From NCBI RefSeq assembly GCF_003226555.1, contig NZ_QKQS01000006.1:289221-353220 (forward strand): a stretch of 64,000 nt of DNA, read 5' to 3'. The translations under genes were made by a program, and so were the position numbers. The DNA is from Rhodopseudomonas palustris. GTDB lineage: Bacteria > Pseudomonadota > Alphaproteobacteria > Rhizobiales > Xanthobacteraceae. The number at the start of each line of letters is the position of its first letter. Position 1 is the stretch's first letter. A model generated the notes under the pieces. It saw only the letters and a program-made list of their open reading frames with translations. It made no database searches and was not told where the DNA came from. Below are positions 16,504-25,878 of the stretch, piece after piece.

Positions 16504-16821
16504 ATGCCTCACACCATCGATCAGAAGATCAACGCGTTGCTCGAACAGCAGAGCTCGCTGCGGCAGTGGCTGGAGCAGATCCGGGCGCTGACCAAGGACG
16601 CCCGCGGCGCCACCGTGATCGCCGGCCTGACGCAGAAGGAGACCGAGGACTTTCTGCTGCTCAGCCCGCTGGTGCACGCCCACGACAGCGGCATGACCTC
16701 CGACCATGCCGCCGCGGCGCGGGCGCGCCATGCCGAATTGAAGGCCAAGCTGGAAAGCGCGCTGCAGGACAATGCGATCGAAGGACTGAGCGGCTGGGGC
16801 GAACCGGCCACCGCGCGCTGA
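16504..16821 (+). CDS. Small helical protein of unknown function
   Basis: A 105-residue, charged, soluble protein predicted to be almost all helix (INALLEQQSSLRQWLEQIRAL, ARHAELKAKLESALQD). No domain recognised. Start ATG at 16504 has GGGAG seven bases upstream. GC-rich codon use marks the right border of the AT-richer islet. It is not clearly linked to its neighbours. Confidence 0.7.
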   Translation: MPHTIDQKINALLEQQSSLRQWLEQIRALTKDARGATVIAGLTQKETEDFLLLSPLVHAHDSGMTSDHAAAARARHAELKAKLESALQDNAIEGLSGWGEPATAR

Positions 16822-16924
16822 GCACAGGGTGGCGGAGTCCTCGCTGCAGCGAAGACCAGCCGCCGTCATGTCCGCTGCCGCCGGCTATCGCGTTCGGTAA
16901 AGAATGCTCATCGCTGGCTCGGCG

Positions 16925-16970
16925 ACGAGCGGGATGGGTTTCGCTGGCGCTCGACCCATCCTACGGGCGA
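16925..16970. repeat. Short intergenic palindrome (GGATGGGT ... ACCCATCC)
   Basis: An eight-base perfect inverted repeat, GGATGGGT at 16933-16940 and ACCCATCC at 16955-16962, flanks a 14-base loop in a non-coding stretch. Elements of this look are frequent between genes in Bradyrhizobium relatives. No function known. Confidence 0.5.
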
Positions 16971-17023
16971 CGAACGGTTAGTTCAGAGCGTACAGCTCAC
17001 GCCTGGGTGTTACGCCTGGGACA

Positions 17024-17455
17024 TTACACTTGGGCTTGCTTGGCTTCGGCGGTGACCGGCGCGCAGTATTTCTGCGCGAGCCAGGACGACAGCGTCGCCG
17101 GCACCAGGCCGACCAGGCCGTACAGCACGAATTGCAGGACGCCGGCGTCGGCACCGCGATTGCCGTACATGAAGGCGGTGGTGAGGAAGCCGATCACGCC
17201 GACGATCACCACCCGGGCGCCGGGACCGACGCGGCGGATATGGCAGATGATCTCGTCGATCGCCGCCAGCATCAGCGCCGGCAGCAGGCCGAACAGGTAG
17301 CTGTATTGCAGCGACCTGAACAACACGACGAAGAACTTCTTCACTTCGGTCAGGTTGGTGTGCGCCCAATAGCCCGACAGATAGGTCGTCGCGAACAACA
17401 GCAGCAAGCCGCCGATCAACGGACCGATCGCGGCAAAGATCAGATAGCGCTTCAT
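17024..17455 (-). CDS. Small inner-membrane protein (DUF5413-like)
   Basis: A 143-residue protein with four predicted membrane helices: FAAIGPLIGGLLLLFATTYL, LQYSYLFGLLPALMLAAI, VVIVGVIGFLTTAFMYG and VLQFVLYGLVGLVPATLSSW. It resembles short membrane proteins of Bradyrhizobium relatives annotated DUF5413; I am not certain of the family number. The start at 17455 (MKRYLIF) has GGAG six to seven bases upstream; seven extra codons are possible from 17476. Function unknown. Confidence 0.7.
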   Translation of the reverse strand: MKRYLIFAAIGPLIGGLLLLFATTYLSGYWAHTNLTEVKKFFVVLFRSLQYSYLFGLLPALMLAAIDEIICHIRRVGPGARVVIVGVIGFLTTAFMYGNRGADAGVLQFVLYGLVGLVPATLSSWLAQKYCAPVTAEAKQAQV

Positions 17456-17564
17456 GCCTGCTCCACCCGCGGCCATTCCCGGCCGCGGGTGGCAGGCTAC
17501 GCTGTCGGCGACGGGTTCGACAACTGTCCGAAACGCGAACGCTCCAGCGGCGCCGCCCTCGGCG

Positions 17565-19109
17565 TTACATCTGCACCGCGATCAGGTTCGGGCCGCCGCT
17601 GGCGAGGCCGGCGGCGAGCGCCGCATTCAGCTCGTCGGCGGTCGACACGTTCCGGGCCGGCACGCCCATGCCCTTGGCCAGCGCCACCCAGTCGAGGTCC
17701 GGCCGGTCCAGCGTCAGCATGTCCTCGGCGCGCTGGCCGGGCTTGCCGGCGCCGACGCCGTCGAATTCGCCGCGCAGGATCTGATATTTGCGATTGGCGA
17801 ACACCACGGTGGTGACGTCGAGATTCTCGCGCGCCTGGGTCCACAGCGCCTGCAGCGTGTACATCGCGCTGCCGTCTCCGACCATGCAGATGACCTTACG
17901 GTCCGGGCACGCCACCGCGGCGCCGACCGCTGTCGGCGGCGAGAACCCGATCGAGCCGCCGAGATTCTGCAGCCAGTCGTGCGGTTTCGCCGCCGCCGTC
18001 GGCGGGAAGAAGCCGCGGCCGGTGGTGATCGATTCGTCGATCACGATGGCGTTCTCCGGGATCGCGACGGCGATCGCCTGAGCGATGTTGTCGAGGCTCA
18101 GTGCGCCGGTCGGCCTCGCGATGTCGACCAGCTTCTGCGGCGCGGCGTCGCTCGCCTTGGCGCCGAGCGCGCCGGCCAGCGCTTCCAGCGCCGCGACCGA
18201 ATTCTCGCCGACCTCGGTGACGCGATGCGCCTCGCAGCCTTCCGGCTTGAGCAGGCTCGGCTTGTCCGGATAGGCGAAGAACGCCACCGGATCCATCGCC
18301 TCGACCAGCACGATGTGGCGGAACTGCTTCAGGATCGGCAGCGCGGCATCGACCACGTAGGGGATACGCTCGATCCAGTAGCGGCCCTGCCCGCGCGCCA
18401 TCCGGGCGTTGTAGGTCTGGCCCATCACCTTGCAACCGGTCTTGCCGGCGATGCGCTGGGCCAGCGCCAGGCCGTGCTCGGTGAGCGCGTTGCCGGAGAG
18501 CAGCAGCAGCGTCGGCTCGCCGGAGCGCAGCACCTTGGCGGCGGCCTCGACCGCGTGCGGCGAATAGGTCGGGCGCTGGCTGTCTTCCGGCACGTCGGCG
18601 ACGCCGTCGGCCTCGTTCCAGGCGGTGTCGGCCGGCAGGATCAGCGTGGCGATCTGCGCCGGCGAGCTCTTGGCCGCGGCGATCGCGGCGGCACCGTCGC
18701 GCGCCACCGACTTGGCGTCCGGCGAGGTGCGGACCCAGGCCGACATCGGCCGCGCCAAGCCCTCGATGTCCGAAGTCAGCGGCGCGTTGTAGTCGATGTG
18801 GTAGGTGGCGTGCTGGCCGACGATGTTGACGATGCCGGAGGCCGCCTTCTTGGCGTTGTGCAGATTGGCGAGGCCATTGGCGAGACCGGGGCCGAGATGC
18901 AGCAGGGTCGAGGCCGGTGTGCCCTTCATCCGGTAGTAACCATCCGCGGCGCCGGTGACGACGCCCTCGAACAGGCCGAGCACGCAGCGCATCCCCTCGA
19001 CCCGGTCGAGCGCGGCGACGAAATGCATTTCCGACGTGCCGGGATTGGTGAAACACACATCGACGCCGCCCTTGACCAGCGTCCGCACCAGACTCTCGGC
19101 ACCATTCAT
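17565..19109 (-). CDS. Thiamine diphosphate enzyme, acetolactate synthase large-subunit-like
   Basis: A 514-residue ThDP-dependent enzyme with the three usual domains: Pyr domain (FTNPGTSEMHFVAAL and catalytic Glu in GLFEGVVTGAADGYY), central domain, and PP domain with GDGSAMYTLQALWTQA...NRKYQIL (the GDG-x-N magnesium/ThDP motif). It resembles the group often annotated acetolactate synthase large subunit but acting outside branched-chain synthesis; the true substrate, probably a 2-oxo acid, cannot be read from sequence. No small regulatory subunit gene is next to it. GGGAG seven bases before the ATG at 19109 decides the start. A related enzyme with a very similar PP-domain motif is at 28105-29733. 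Confidence 0.88.
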   Translation of the reverse strand: MNGAESLVRTLVKGGVDVCFTNPGTSEMHFVAALDRVEGMRCVLGLFEGVVTGAADGYYRMKGTPASTLLHLGPGLANGLANLHNAKKAASGIVNIVGQHATYHIDYNAPLTSDIEGLARPMSAWVRTSPDAKSVARDGAAAIAAAKSSPAQIATLILPADTAWNEADGVADVPEDSQRPTYSPHAVEAAAKVLRSGEPTLLLLSGNALTEHGLALAQRIAGKTGCKVMGQTYNARMARGQGRYWIERIPYVVDAALPILKQFRHIVLVEAMDPVAFFAYPDKPSLLKPEGCEAHRVTEVGENSVAALEALAGALGAKASDAAPQKLVDIARPTGALSLDNIAQAIAVAIPENAIVIDESITTGRGFFPPTAAAKPHDWLQNLGGSIGFSPPTAVGAAVACPDRKVICMVGDGSAMYTLQALWTQARENLDVTTVVFANRKYQILRGEFDGVGAGKPGQRAEDMLTLDRPDLDWVALAKGMGVPARNVSTADELNAALAAGLASGGPNLIAVQM

Positions 19110-19294
19110 CGTTTCGCTCCCGATTTGCAATTTCTGCGCCCGATCAATCATTGTTCCACCGCTTCGTCAAAGGGGGACGACGCGCGGCAGGACTGCGGCG
19201 GGCGCGCGGCGTGCTGCGACCGACCGCCGCCGGCTTGCGCAATCGGCGCGATTGTGGCCAGTTCTGAGCGAAACGAAGATTGCGAGGTTTCGGA

Positions 19295-19876
19295 ATGGTT
19301 CGTCGACTTGCCGCCAGCGCGCTCGCGCTGATCTCGATCGCCACCGCTTTGCCGACCGCGGCTTCGGCCCAGGAAATGGATTTGCGCGCGGTGATGGGCT
19401 TCGGGCCGTTCTATCGCTCCGGGCCCAGCGCCAACCCGATCCCGCGCGAGACCGTGATGTTCCAGGGCAACTACGCCCCGGGAACCATCGTGATCAGCAC
19501 CCGGGAGCGCCGGCTGTATCTGGTCCAGGGCGACGGCACCGCGCTGCGCTACGGCATCGGCGTCGGCCGCGACGGCTTCCGCTGGGCCGGCACCCACCGC
19601 ATCACCGCCAAGAAGGAATGGCCGGGCTGGACCCCTCCGCCGCAGATGCTGCGCCGCCGCCCCGACCTGCCGCGCTACATGGCCGGCGGCGAGGACAATC
19701 CGCTCGGCGCCCGCGCGATGTATCTCGGCTCGACGCTGTACCGCATCCACGGCTCCAACGAGCCGGAGACGATCGGCCAGGCGGTGTCGTCGGGCTGCTT
19801 CCGCATGACCAATGACGACGTCAAGGACCTGTACGACCGGGTCCGGGTCGGCACCGTGGTGGTGGTGAAGAACTGA
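19295..19876 (+). CDS. Exported L,D-transpeptidase (YkuD/ErfK family)
   Basis: A 193-residue secreted enzyme that forms 3-3 cross-links in peptidoglycan or attaches proteins to it. A signal peptide (RLAASALALISIATALPTAASAQ) precedes the YkuD domain. Catalytic signature: YRIHGSNEPETIGQAVSSGCFRM, the HGx...SxGCxR motif with the nucleophilic Cys. An upstream TTG at 19280 is in frame, but the ATG at 19295 starts the signal peptide. Family members are numerous in this group of bacteria; this one is short. It is divergent from the ThDP enzyme gene and followed by a DUF2927 gene on the same strand. Confidence 0.93.
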   Translation: MVRRLAASALALISIATALPTAASAQEMDLRAVMGFGPFYRSGPSANPIPRETVMFQGNYAPGTIVISTRERRLYLVQGDGTALRYGIGVGRDGFRWAGTHRITAKKEWPGWTPPPQMLRRRPDLPRYMAGGEDNPLGARAMYLGSTLYRIHGSNEPETIGQAVSSGCFRMTNDDVKDLYDRVRVGTVVVVKN

Positions 19877-19944
19877 GGCGTCCGGGCGCTCGCCCGCATG
19901 CACAGCCGGCCTCTGCCGAATTGCCGGTTGTGCCGCGGACCGGA

Positions 19945-20787
19945 ATGCGGCAGCTATTCGCGATGCAACACGGCGCCCGGCATCTTCGACCTGCGCTCGC
20001 GGCGGCCCTCGCCGTGATCGGCGTGCTCGCCACGATTGCCCCGCTCGCTGCGGCGCCCGCGGGCGCCAGCGCGGCGACCGACTTCTCCGGCCATCAGCGC
20101 AGCGAGAAGACCGACTTCACCGACGGCCAGATCATCGACGGCTTCTTCCGCACCGCGTTCGGCGCCGAATTCCACATGGCCGGACGGGTCGACCGCATCC
20201 GCAAATACGATGCCCCGGTGCGGGTCTATGCCGAGGGCGAAGGTCACGCCCACCGCCGCGCCGAGCTCGCGCGAATCGTCGCCGACATCGCCGGCCGGGT
20301 CGAGCATCTCGACATCGCGATGACCAATGATCCCGACGAGGCCAACGTCACCGTCCACCTCGTCCGCGACCGCAATCTCGGCAAGACCATCGCGACGTTC
20401 TACGGCGAGGAGCGCGCCCGCGAGATCCGCGAAAGCCTGGATCCGCAGTGCCTATCCGGCTTCCGCAAGAACGACCGCTTCGAGATCGAGCGCTCCGACG
20501 TCATCCTCACCATCGACAACGGCGACTTCGTATTCCGCGACTGCGCCTATGAGGAGCTGCTGCAGTCGCTCGGCCCGATCAACGACACCGACAAGGTGCC
20601 GTGGACGATGTTCAACGACGACGTCCAGAAGGGGTTCTTCGACGTCTACGACCAGTACCTTCTGAACATCCTGTACCACCCTGCGATCCGGCCGGGCATG
20701 ACCGTCCCCGAAGTCAAAGCCGTGCTGCCGCAAGTCCTCACCGACGTCAGGAGCTACGTCGCCAGGGTGAACCGGCTGACGCGTTAA
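19945..20787 (+). CDS. Exported DUF2927 protein
   Basis: A protein of about 280 residues with an N-terminal export signal (HLRPALAAALAVIGVLATIAP...AGASA) and a DUF2927 domain: DGFFRTAFGAEF, VRKY-type strand IRKYDAPVRVYAEG, VTVHLVRDRNL, RSDVILTIDNGDFVFRDCAYEELLQSLGP and FNDDVQKGFFDVYDQYLLNILYHP. The closing part resembles zinc-peptidase-like proteins lacking the zinc motif. Function unknown. Start is ambiguous (TTG 19921, ATG 19945, ATG 19963); none has a strong ribosome site. Its stop codon overlaps that of the opposing methyltransferase gene. Confidence 0.85.
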   Translation: MRQLFAMQHGARHLRPALAAALAVIGVLATIAPLAAAPAGASAATDFSGHQRSEKTDFTDGQIIDGFFRTAFGAEFHMAGRVDRIRKYDAPVRVYAEGEGHAHRRAELARIVADIAGRVEHLDIAMTNDPDEANVTVHLVRDRNLGKTIATFYGEERAREIRESLDPQCLSGFRKNDRFEIERSDVILTIDNGDFVFRDCAYEELLQSLGPINDTDKVPWTMFNDDVQKGFFDVYDQYLLNILYHPAIRPGMTVPEVKAVLPQVLTDVRSYVARVNRLTR

Positions 20788-21578
20788 AGCGCCTTCGGAA
20801 GCCTCGCGCGGACATGCAGAAAGATCGGCGCGACGCGCGTGTCGGCCACGATCGGCTCTGCTGCAGCGGCCGCTTCCGAGGCCATCGGCTCCCCGAACGC
20901 CTCGATCGTGAGCCCGACCCCGACGATCATCGCGACCCAGGTCGACAGCGTGCGGTGAAACCGCGGAACCGCAAACGGCGTCAGCGTGGCCTGCTGCTCG
21001 GCCGAAATGCCGGAAAACAACCAACGTTCGACACGGCCATCGCTCTCGTCGAAGTAATCGGCCACTTCGACGGCCACCGGAGTGCCCTCAGCATCGCGGA
21101 TGTTCCGGCGCGTCGGCGGAACGAAGCAGGGATGCAGGATGGAAAACTGCAGGAACCCGCCCGGCCTCAAGAGTCGCGCGACCTCCCGGAGCACAGCCGC
21201 TTGGTCGACCATATCCATCATCGACATGAAGGCTGTGACGAAGTCGAAACTGCGATCGGCGAACGGCAGGGTAAGGCCGTCTCCGAGCACGTAGTCGATC
21301 CCGAGCGGGTCGAGACGTTCAACGTCGCGGGCATGTGCCAGAAACGTCGGCGCGATGTCGAGGCCGGTCATCGCGGCCCCCAGCCGCGCGACGCTGCGCG
21401 TGTTGGTGCCCTCGCCGCAGCCGAGATCGAGCCCTTTAAGGCCGGCGACCGGCGGCAACATCGCGAGGAATGCCGGCGTGTTCAGCGCATCGCGATAGCG
21501 ATCGTGGCCGGCACGAGAGAGCATCGTCCACGTCTCGGCATTGCTCTCCCAATGCGCTGCGACCTCTTGCGCGTCCAT
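20784..21578 (-). CDS. Class I SAM-dependent methyltransferase
   Basis: A 264-residue soluble methyltransferase. Motif I is LKGLDLGCGEGTNTRSVAR, the acidic ribose-binding residue lies in MTGLDIAPTFL, motif II is GDGLTLPFADRSFDFVTAF, and LLRPGGFLQFSILHP follows. This is the UbiE/Methyltransf_11 type; the substrate is not predictable. Start ATG at 21578 opens the domain. It converges with the DUF2927 gene and the two stop codons share the bases TTAA. Confidence 0.9.
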   Translation of the reverse strand: MDAQEVAAHWESNAETWTMLSRAGHDRYRDALNTPAFLAMLPPVAGLKGLDLGCGEGTNTRSVARLGAAMTGLDIAPTFLAHARDVERLDPLGIDYVLGDGLTLPFADRSFDFVTAFMSMMDMVDQAAVLREVARLLRPGGFLQFSILHPCFVPPTRRNIRDAEGTPVAVEVADYFDESDGRVERWLFSGISAEQQATLTPFAVPRFHRTLSTWVAMIVGVGLTIEAFGEPMASEAAAAAEPIVADTRVAPIFLHVRARLPKAL

Positions 21579-21682
21579 TTCGTCTCCCTCGATTCTGAAG
21601 CGAGGGAGGAGCTATAGGGTCGGCTGATGTCGAAGCAAGGGCGCCAAAGTGGCGACACCGGCGCGAGGCGGGACAGGCCGCG

Positions 21683-22855
21683 TCACGCCGTCTTGGTGAA
21701 CAGCTCCCGGCCGATCAGCATGCGGCGGATCTCGCTGGTGCCGGCGCCGATTTCGTAGAGCTTGGCGTCGCGCAAGAGGCGGCCGGTCGGATAGTCGTTG
21801 ATGTAACCGTTGCCGCCGAGCAACTGGATGGCGTCGAGCGCGCATTGGGTGGCGCGTTCGGCGGCGTACAGGATCGCGCCGGCGGCGTCCTCGCGGGTGG
21901 TCTCGCCGCGGTCGCAGGCCTTCGCCACCGCATAGACGTAAGCGCGCGAGGCGTTCATCGTCACATACATGTCGGCAACCTTGCCCTGCACCAGTTGGAA
22001 CATGCCGATCGGCTCGCCGAACTGCTTGCGCTCGTGCACATAGGGCAGCACGACGTCCATGCAGGCCTGCATGATACCGACCGGACCGGCGGCCAGCACC
22101 GCGCGTTCGTAATCGAGCCCGCTCATCAGCACGTTGACGCCGCGGCCGACCTCGCCGAGCACGTTCTCCTCAGGCACCTCGCAATCCTCGAACACCAGTT
22201 CGCCGGTGTCCGAGCCGCGCATCCCGAGCTTGTCGAGTTTTTGCGCGGTGCTGAAGCCCTTCATGCCCTTCTCGATCAGGAACGCAGTGATGCCGCGCGG
22301 CCCGGCGTTCGGATCGGTCTTGGCGTAGACCACCAGGGTCTCGGCGATCGGGCCGTTGGTGATCCACATCTTGTTGCCGTTGAGGACGAAGCGGTCGCCT
22401 TTCTTCTCGGCTCGGGTCTTCATCGACACCACGTCGGAGCCGGCGCCCGGCTCGCTCATCGCCAGCGCGCCGACATGCTCGCCCGAGATCAGCTTCGGCA
22501 GATACTTCTGTTTCTGCGCTTCGTTGCCGTTGCGGCGGAGCTGATTGATGCAGAGGTTGGAATGCGCGCCGTAGGACAGGCCGACCGAGGCCGACGCGCG
22601 CGAGATCTCTTCCATCGCGATGCAGTGCTCGAGATAGCCGAGCCCGGCGCCGCCGTAGTCTTCCTCGACGGTGATGCCGTGCAGACCGAGCGCACCGAGC
22701 TTCGGCCACAGGTCGCGCGGGAACGTATTGGTCTTGTCGATGGCCTCGGCGCGCGGCGCGATCTCATTGGCGGCGAAGTCGCGAACGGTCTCCCGGATCG
22801 CGTCGGCAGTCTCGCCGAGATCGAAGTTGAACAGGCTCTGCGCGTTGGGAATCAT
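21683..22855 (-). CDS. Isovaleryl-CoA dehydrogenase-type acyl-CoA dehydrogenase
   Basis: A 390-residue FAD flavoprotein that oxidises isovaleryl-CoA to 3-methylcrotonyl-CoA in leucine breakdown, passing electrons to ETF. Sequence signs: [34 protein letters not shown] (FAD and substrate motif), [11 protein letters not shown], and [15 protein letters not shown]. The Glu in YER corresponds to the base on the helix used by isovaleryl-CoA dehydrogenase rather than the late Glu of medium-chain enzymes, and [23 protein letters not shown] is typical. The start ATG at 22855 gives the family length; the frame opens 96 bases earlier. The methylcrotonyl-CoA carboxylase genes expected near it are not in the window. 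Confidence 0.88.
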   Translation of the reverse strand: MIPNAQSLFNFDLGETADAIRETVRDFAANEIAPRAEAIDKTNTFPRDLWPKLGALGLHGITVEEDYGGAGLGYLEHCIAMEEISRASASVGLSYGAHSNLCINQLRRNGNEAQKQKYLPKLISGEHVGALAMSEPGAGSDVVSMKTRAEKKGDRFVLNGNKMWITNGPIAETLVVYAKTDPNAGPRGITAFLIEKGMKGFSTAQKLDKLGMRGSDTGELVFEDCEVPEENVLGEVGRGVNVLMSGLDYERAVLAAGPVGIMQACMDVVLPYVHERKQFGEPIGMFQLVQGKVADMYVTMNASRAYVYAVAKACDRGETTREDAAGAILYAAERATQCALDAIQLLGGNGYINDYPTGRLLRDAKLYEIGAGTSEIRRMLIGRELFTKTA

Positions 22856-23200
22856 GCTGGGTGCTCGCTCCGCTCGGCGGCACCTGGGAGCGCCGCCGTA
22901 TGTTGTTTGCGCGCACCATGTCACGGCGCCGGGAGCCTGAGAAGGCTCCAATGGTGGGGCGGCGCAGCATGCCGTCCAGCTTGTCGACGCAAGTCGCCGG
23001 ACGGGCGCTTTTCTACCGTCAAATCAATTTGTTCGGGCGGCGAGCCAACTCTGCGATGCCGCCTTGCCGTCGCCGCGTATTGACGATCTGATCAGACGGC
23101 CGAACCCGCCGGACCGAACCATGGCGGGACCGAAAATCCGACCGCGACCGCCGCCGCTCCGTTGCGGCGAGCGTCCATGACATTGCCAGGGAGGACGACG
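22856..23200. other. Divergent intergenic region before CYP153
   Basis: About 345 bases between the divergent isovaleryl-CoA dehydrogenase and P450 genes. The GGGAGG ribosome site of the P450 is at its right end. I see no other gene, repeat or clear promoter. Confidence 0.55.
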
Positions 23201-24466
23201 ATGCACGGCACCATCGAGACCGGAAAAGCGGCGCGGCTGCGGGCGGCACGCGAGGAAGCCTACGCCACCCCGCTGAAGGACTTCCACCCCGGCGCGCCGC
23301 GACACTTCCGAGACGACACGCTGTGGCCGTGGTTTGAACGGCTGCGCGCCGAAGAGCCGGTGCATTACTGCACCAACGCGCCGATCGAGCCGTATTGGAG
23401 CGTCGTCAAGTACAACGACATCATGCATGTCGACACCAGCCACCAGATCTTCTCGTCGGACTCCACGCTCGGCGGCATCTCGATCCGCGACGCGCCGGTC
23501 GGCTACGACTGGCCGAGCTTCATCGCGATGGACGAGCCGCGGCACTCGGCACAGCGCAAGACGGTGTCGCCGATGTTCACGCCGGATCATCTGGACGAAC
23601 TCGCCGTGCTGATCCGCAGCCGCACCCAGAAGGTGCTCGACGGCCTGCCGCGGGGCGAGACGTTCAACTTCGTCGACCGCGTCTCGATCGAGCTGACCAC
23701 CCAGATGCTGGCGACGCTGTTCGATTTTCCGTTCGACGAGCGCCGCAAGCTGACGCGCTGGTCGGACGTCGCCACCGCGCTGCCGAAGAGCGGCGTGGTC
23801 GAATCCGAGCAGCAGCGCCGCGACGAACTGAACGAATGCGCCGCGTATTTCGCCCGGATGTGGAACGAGCGGGTGAATTCCGATCCGCGGAATGATCTGT
23901 TGTCGATGATGGCGCATCACGACGCCACCCGGGAGATGGACCGCGACAATCTGATCGGCAACATCCTGCTGCTGATCGTCGGCGGCAACGACACCACCCG
24001 CAACACCATGTCGGGCTCGGTGCTGGCACTGAACGAGAACCCGCAGGAATTCGAAAAACTACGGGCCAACCCGAAGCTGATCGACACCATGGTGCCGGAG
24101 GTGATCCGCTGGCAGACGCCGCTGGCGCATATGCGCCGCACCGCCCTTCAGGATACCGAGCTCGGCGGCAAGACCATCCGCAAGGGCGACCGGGTGGTGA
24201 TGTGGTACGTCTCCGGCAACCGCGACGACGAGGTGATCGAGCGGCCGAACGAGTTCATCATCGACCGCAAGCGGCCGAAGATTCACCTCTCGTTCGGTTT
24301 CGGTATCCATCGGTGCGTCGGGATGCGTCTGGCCGAATTGCAACTGAGGATCGTATGGGAGGAGATGCTCAAGCGTTTCGAGCGTATTGAAGTTGTCGGG
24401 GAGCCGAAGCGGGTGTATTCGAGCTTCGTCAAGGGCTACGAGTCCTTGCCGGTCCGGGTCTCATGA
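23201..24466 (+). CDS. Cytochrome P450, CYP153 family (alkane/fatty-acid terminal hydroxylase)
   Basis: A 421-residue soluble P450. I-helix LLIVGGNDTTRNTMSG, K-helix ExxR in PEVIRWQTPLAHMRRTA, and the haem-ligand loop LSFGFGIHRCVGMRLAELQ. The blocks LALNENPQEFEKLR, MWYVSGNRDDEVIERP and FVKGYESLPVRV match CYP153A closely; this family hydroxylates the end carbon of medium-chain alkanes, alcohols and fatty acids using a ferredoxin and a ferredoxin reductase. Those partner genes are not adjacent. Start ATG at 23201 has GGGAGG seven bases upstream, better than ATG 23177. The next genes on the strand are acyl-CoA enzymes that could process the oxidised product. Confidence 0.93.
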   Translation: MHGTIETGKAARLRAAREEAYATPLKDFHPGAPRHFRDDTLWPWFERLRAEEPVHYCTNAPIEPYWSVVKYNDIMHVDTSHQIFSSDSTLGGISIRDAPVGYDWPSFIAMDEPRHSAQRKTVSPMFTPDHLDELAVLIRSRTQKVLDGLPRGETFNFVDRVSIELTTQMLATLFDFPFDERRKLTRWSDVATALPKSGVVESEQQRRDELNECAAYFARMWNERVNSDPRNDLLSMMAHHDATREMDRDNLIGNILLLIVGGNDTTRNTMSGSVLALNENPQEFEKLRANPKLIDTMVPEVIRWQTPLAHMRRTALQDTELGGKTIRKGDRVVMWYVSGNRDDEVIERPNEFIIDRKRPKIHLSFGFGIHRCVGMRLAELQLRIVWEEMLKRFERIEVVGEPKRVYSSFVKGYESLPVRVS

Positions 24467-24500
24467 CCCTCCCCCCAAAACCAACAAGAAGACGCAGCCG

Positions 24501-25673
24501 ATGAAACACCATGCCGCGGAGCAGGACGAATACCACGACATCCGCGACGCCGTCGCCAAACTGTGTGCGCAGTTTCCCGGCGAGTACTGGCGCAAGCTCG
24601 ACCGCGAAATGGCCTATCCGAAGGCGTTCGTCGACGCCCTGACGGAGGCGGGCTACCTCTCTGTGCTGATCCCCGAGGAATACGGCGGCGCCGGCCTGAA
24701 GCTGTCGGCGGCTGCCGCGATCCTGGAAGAGATCCAGCGTGCCGGCTGCAATGGCGGCGGCTGCCACGCCCAGATGTACACCATGGGCACCCTGCTGCGG
24801 CATGGTAGCGACGAGCAGAAGGCCAAATGGCTGCCGAAGATCGCCAGCGGTGAACTCCGCCTGCAGGCGTTCGGCGTCACCGAGCCGACCTCAGGCACCG
24901 ACACCACCTCCCTGAAGACCTTCGCCAAGAAGGACGCGAACGGCGACTACGTCGTCAACGGTCAGAAGATCTGGACCAGCCGCGCCGAATATTCCGACCT
25001 GATGATCCTGCTGGCGCGGACCACGCCGAAGGATCAGGTGACCAAGAAGACCGAAGGCCTGTCGGTGTTCCTGGTCGACATGCGCGAAGCGCGCGGCAAC
25101 GGCCTCGAGATCCGGCCGATCCGCACCATGATGAACCACGCCACCACCGAAGTGTTCTTCACCGACATGAAGGTGCCGAAGGAGAACCTGATCGGCGAGG
25201 AGGGCAAGGGCTTCCGCTACATCCTCTCCGGCATGAATGCCGAGCGTATCCTGATCGCCTCGGAATGCGTCGGCGACGCCAAGTGGTTCATCGCCAAGGC
25301 CAGCGCCTACGCCAAGGACCGCACCGTGTTCGGCCGGCCGATCGGCCAGAACCAGGGCATCCAGTTCCCGATCGCCAAGGCCTACGCCAACATGCGCGCG
25401 GCCGAGCTGATGGTGAAGGAAGCCACCCGCAAGTACGAAGCCGGCATGGATTGCGGCGCCGAGGCCAACATGGCCAAGATGCTAGCCGCCGACGCCTCGT
25501 TCGAGGCGGCCAACGCCTGCATCCAGACCCACGGCGGCTTCGGCTTCGCCGAGGAATACGACGTCGAGCGCAAGTTCCGCGAAACCCGGCTGTATCAGGT
25601 GGCGCCGATCTCCACCAACCTGATCCTGTCGCATCTCGCCGAGCACGTGCTCGGGATGCCGCGGTCGTATTGA
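24501..25673 (+). CDS. Acyl-CoA dehydrogenase
   Basis: A 390-residue FAD-dependent dehydrogenase. Motifs: IPEEYGGAGLKLSAAAAILEE, FGVTEPTSGTDTTSLKTFA, VNGQKIWTSRAEYSDLMILLART, FGRPIGQNQGIQFPIA and QTHGGFGFAEEYDVERKFRETRLYQVAPIS. The LTR-type active-site region NAERILIASECVGDAKW has Glu at the position used as base in isovaleryl/long-chain types. Substrate is unknown; sequence context (CYP153 upstream; CoA transferase and hydratase downstream) suggests carboxylic acids or dicarboxylates. Start ATG at 24501 lies 34 bases after the P450 stop, so the two are probably co-transcribed. Confidence 0.9.
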   Translation: MKHHAAEQDEYHDIRDAVAKLCAQFPGEYWRKLDREMAYPKAFVDALTEAGYLSVLIPEEYGGAGLKLSAAAAILEEIQRAGCNGGGCHAQMYTMGTLLRHGSDEQKAKWLPKIASGELRLQAFGVTEPTSGTDTTSLKTFAKKDANGDYVVNGQKIWTSRAEYSDLMILLARTTPKDQVTKKTEGLSVFLVDMREARGNGLEIRPIRTMMNHATTEVFFTDMKVPKENLIGEEGKGFRYILSGMNAERILIASECVGDAKWFIAKASAYAKDRTVFGRPIGQNQGIQFPIAKAYANMRAAELMVKEATRKYEAGMDCGAEANMAKMLAADASFEAANACIQTHGGFGFAEEYDVERKFRETRLYQVAPISTNLILSHLAEHVLGMPRSY

Positions 25674-25734
25674 GGGCGCGGGTCATGCTGATCAGCAATG
25701 AGGCGATGAACGCGCGGCGCATCGCAGCGCGCTC

Positions 25735-25876
25735 CCTCGCCCCGCTCTTGCGGGGAGAGGGTTGGGGTGAGGGGCGACGCGGGCACCGAGGCTCGGCTCC
25801 GTTGAGACGCCCCCTCACCCGACCGGCTTCGCTACGCTTCGCCGGTCGACCTCTCCCCGCAAGCGGGGAGAGGTGA
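25735..25876. repeat. Intergenic inverted repeat, CTCTCCCCGC family (copy 1)
   Basis: A region of about 140 bases with outward arms CCCCGCTCTTGCGGGGAGAGG and CCTCTCCCCGCAAGCGGGG plus inner arms GGTGAGGGG / CCCCTCACCC. Similar sequence recurs at 45861-46066. The final AGAGG is placed six bases before the CoA-transferase ATG and apparently serves as its ribosome site. Confidence 0.75.
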
Positions 25877-25878
25877 GC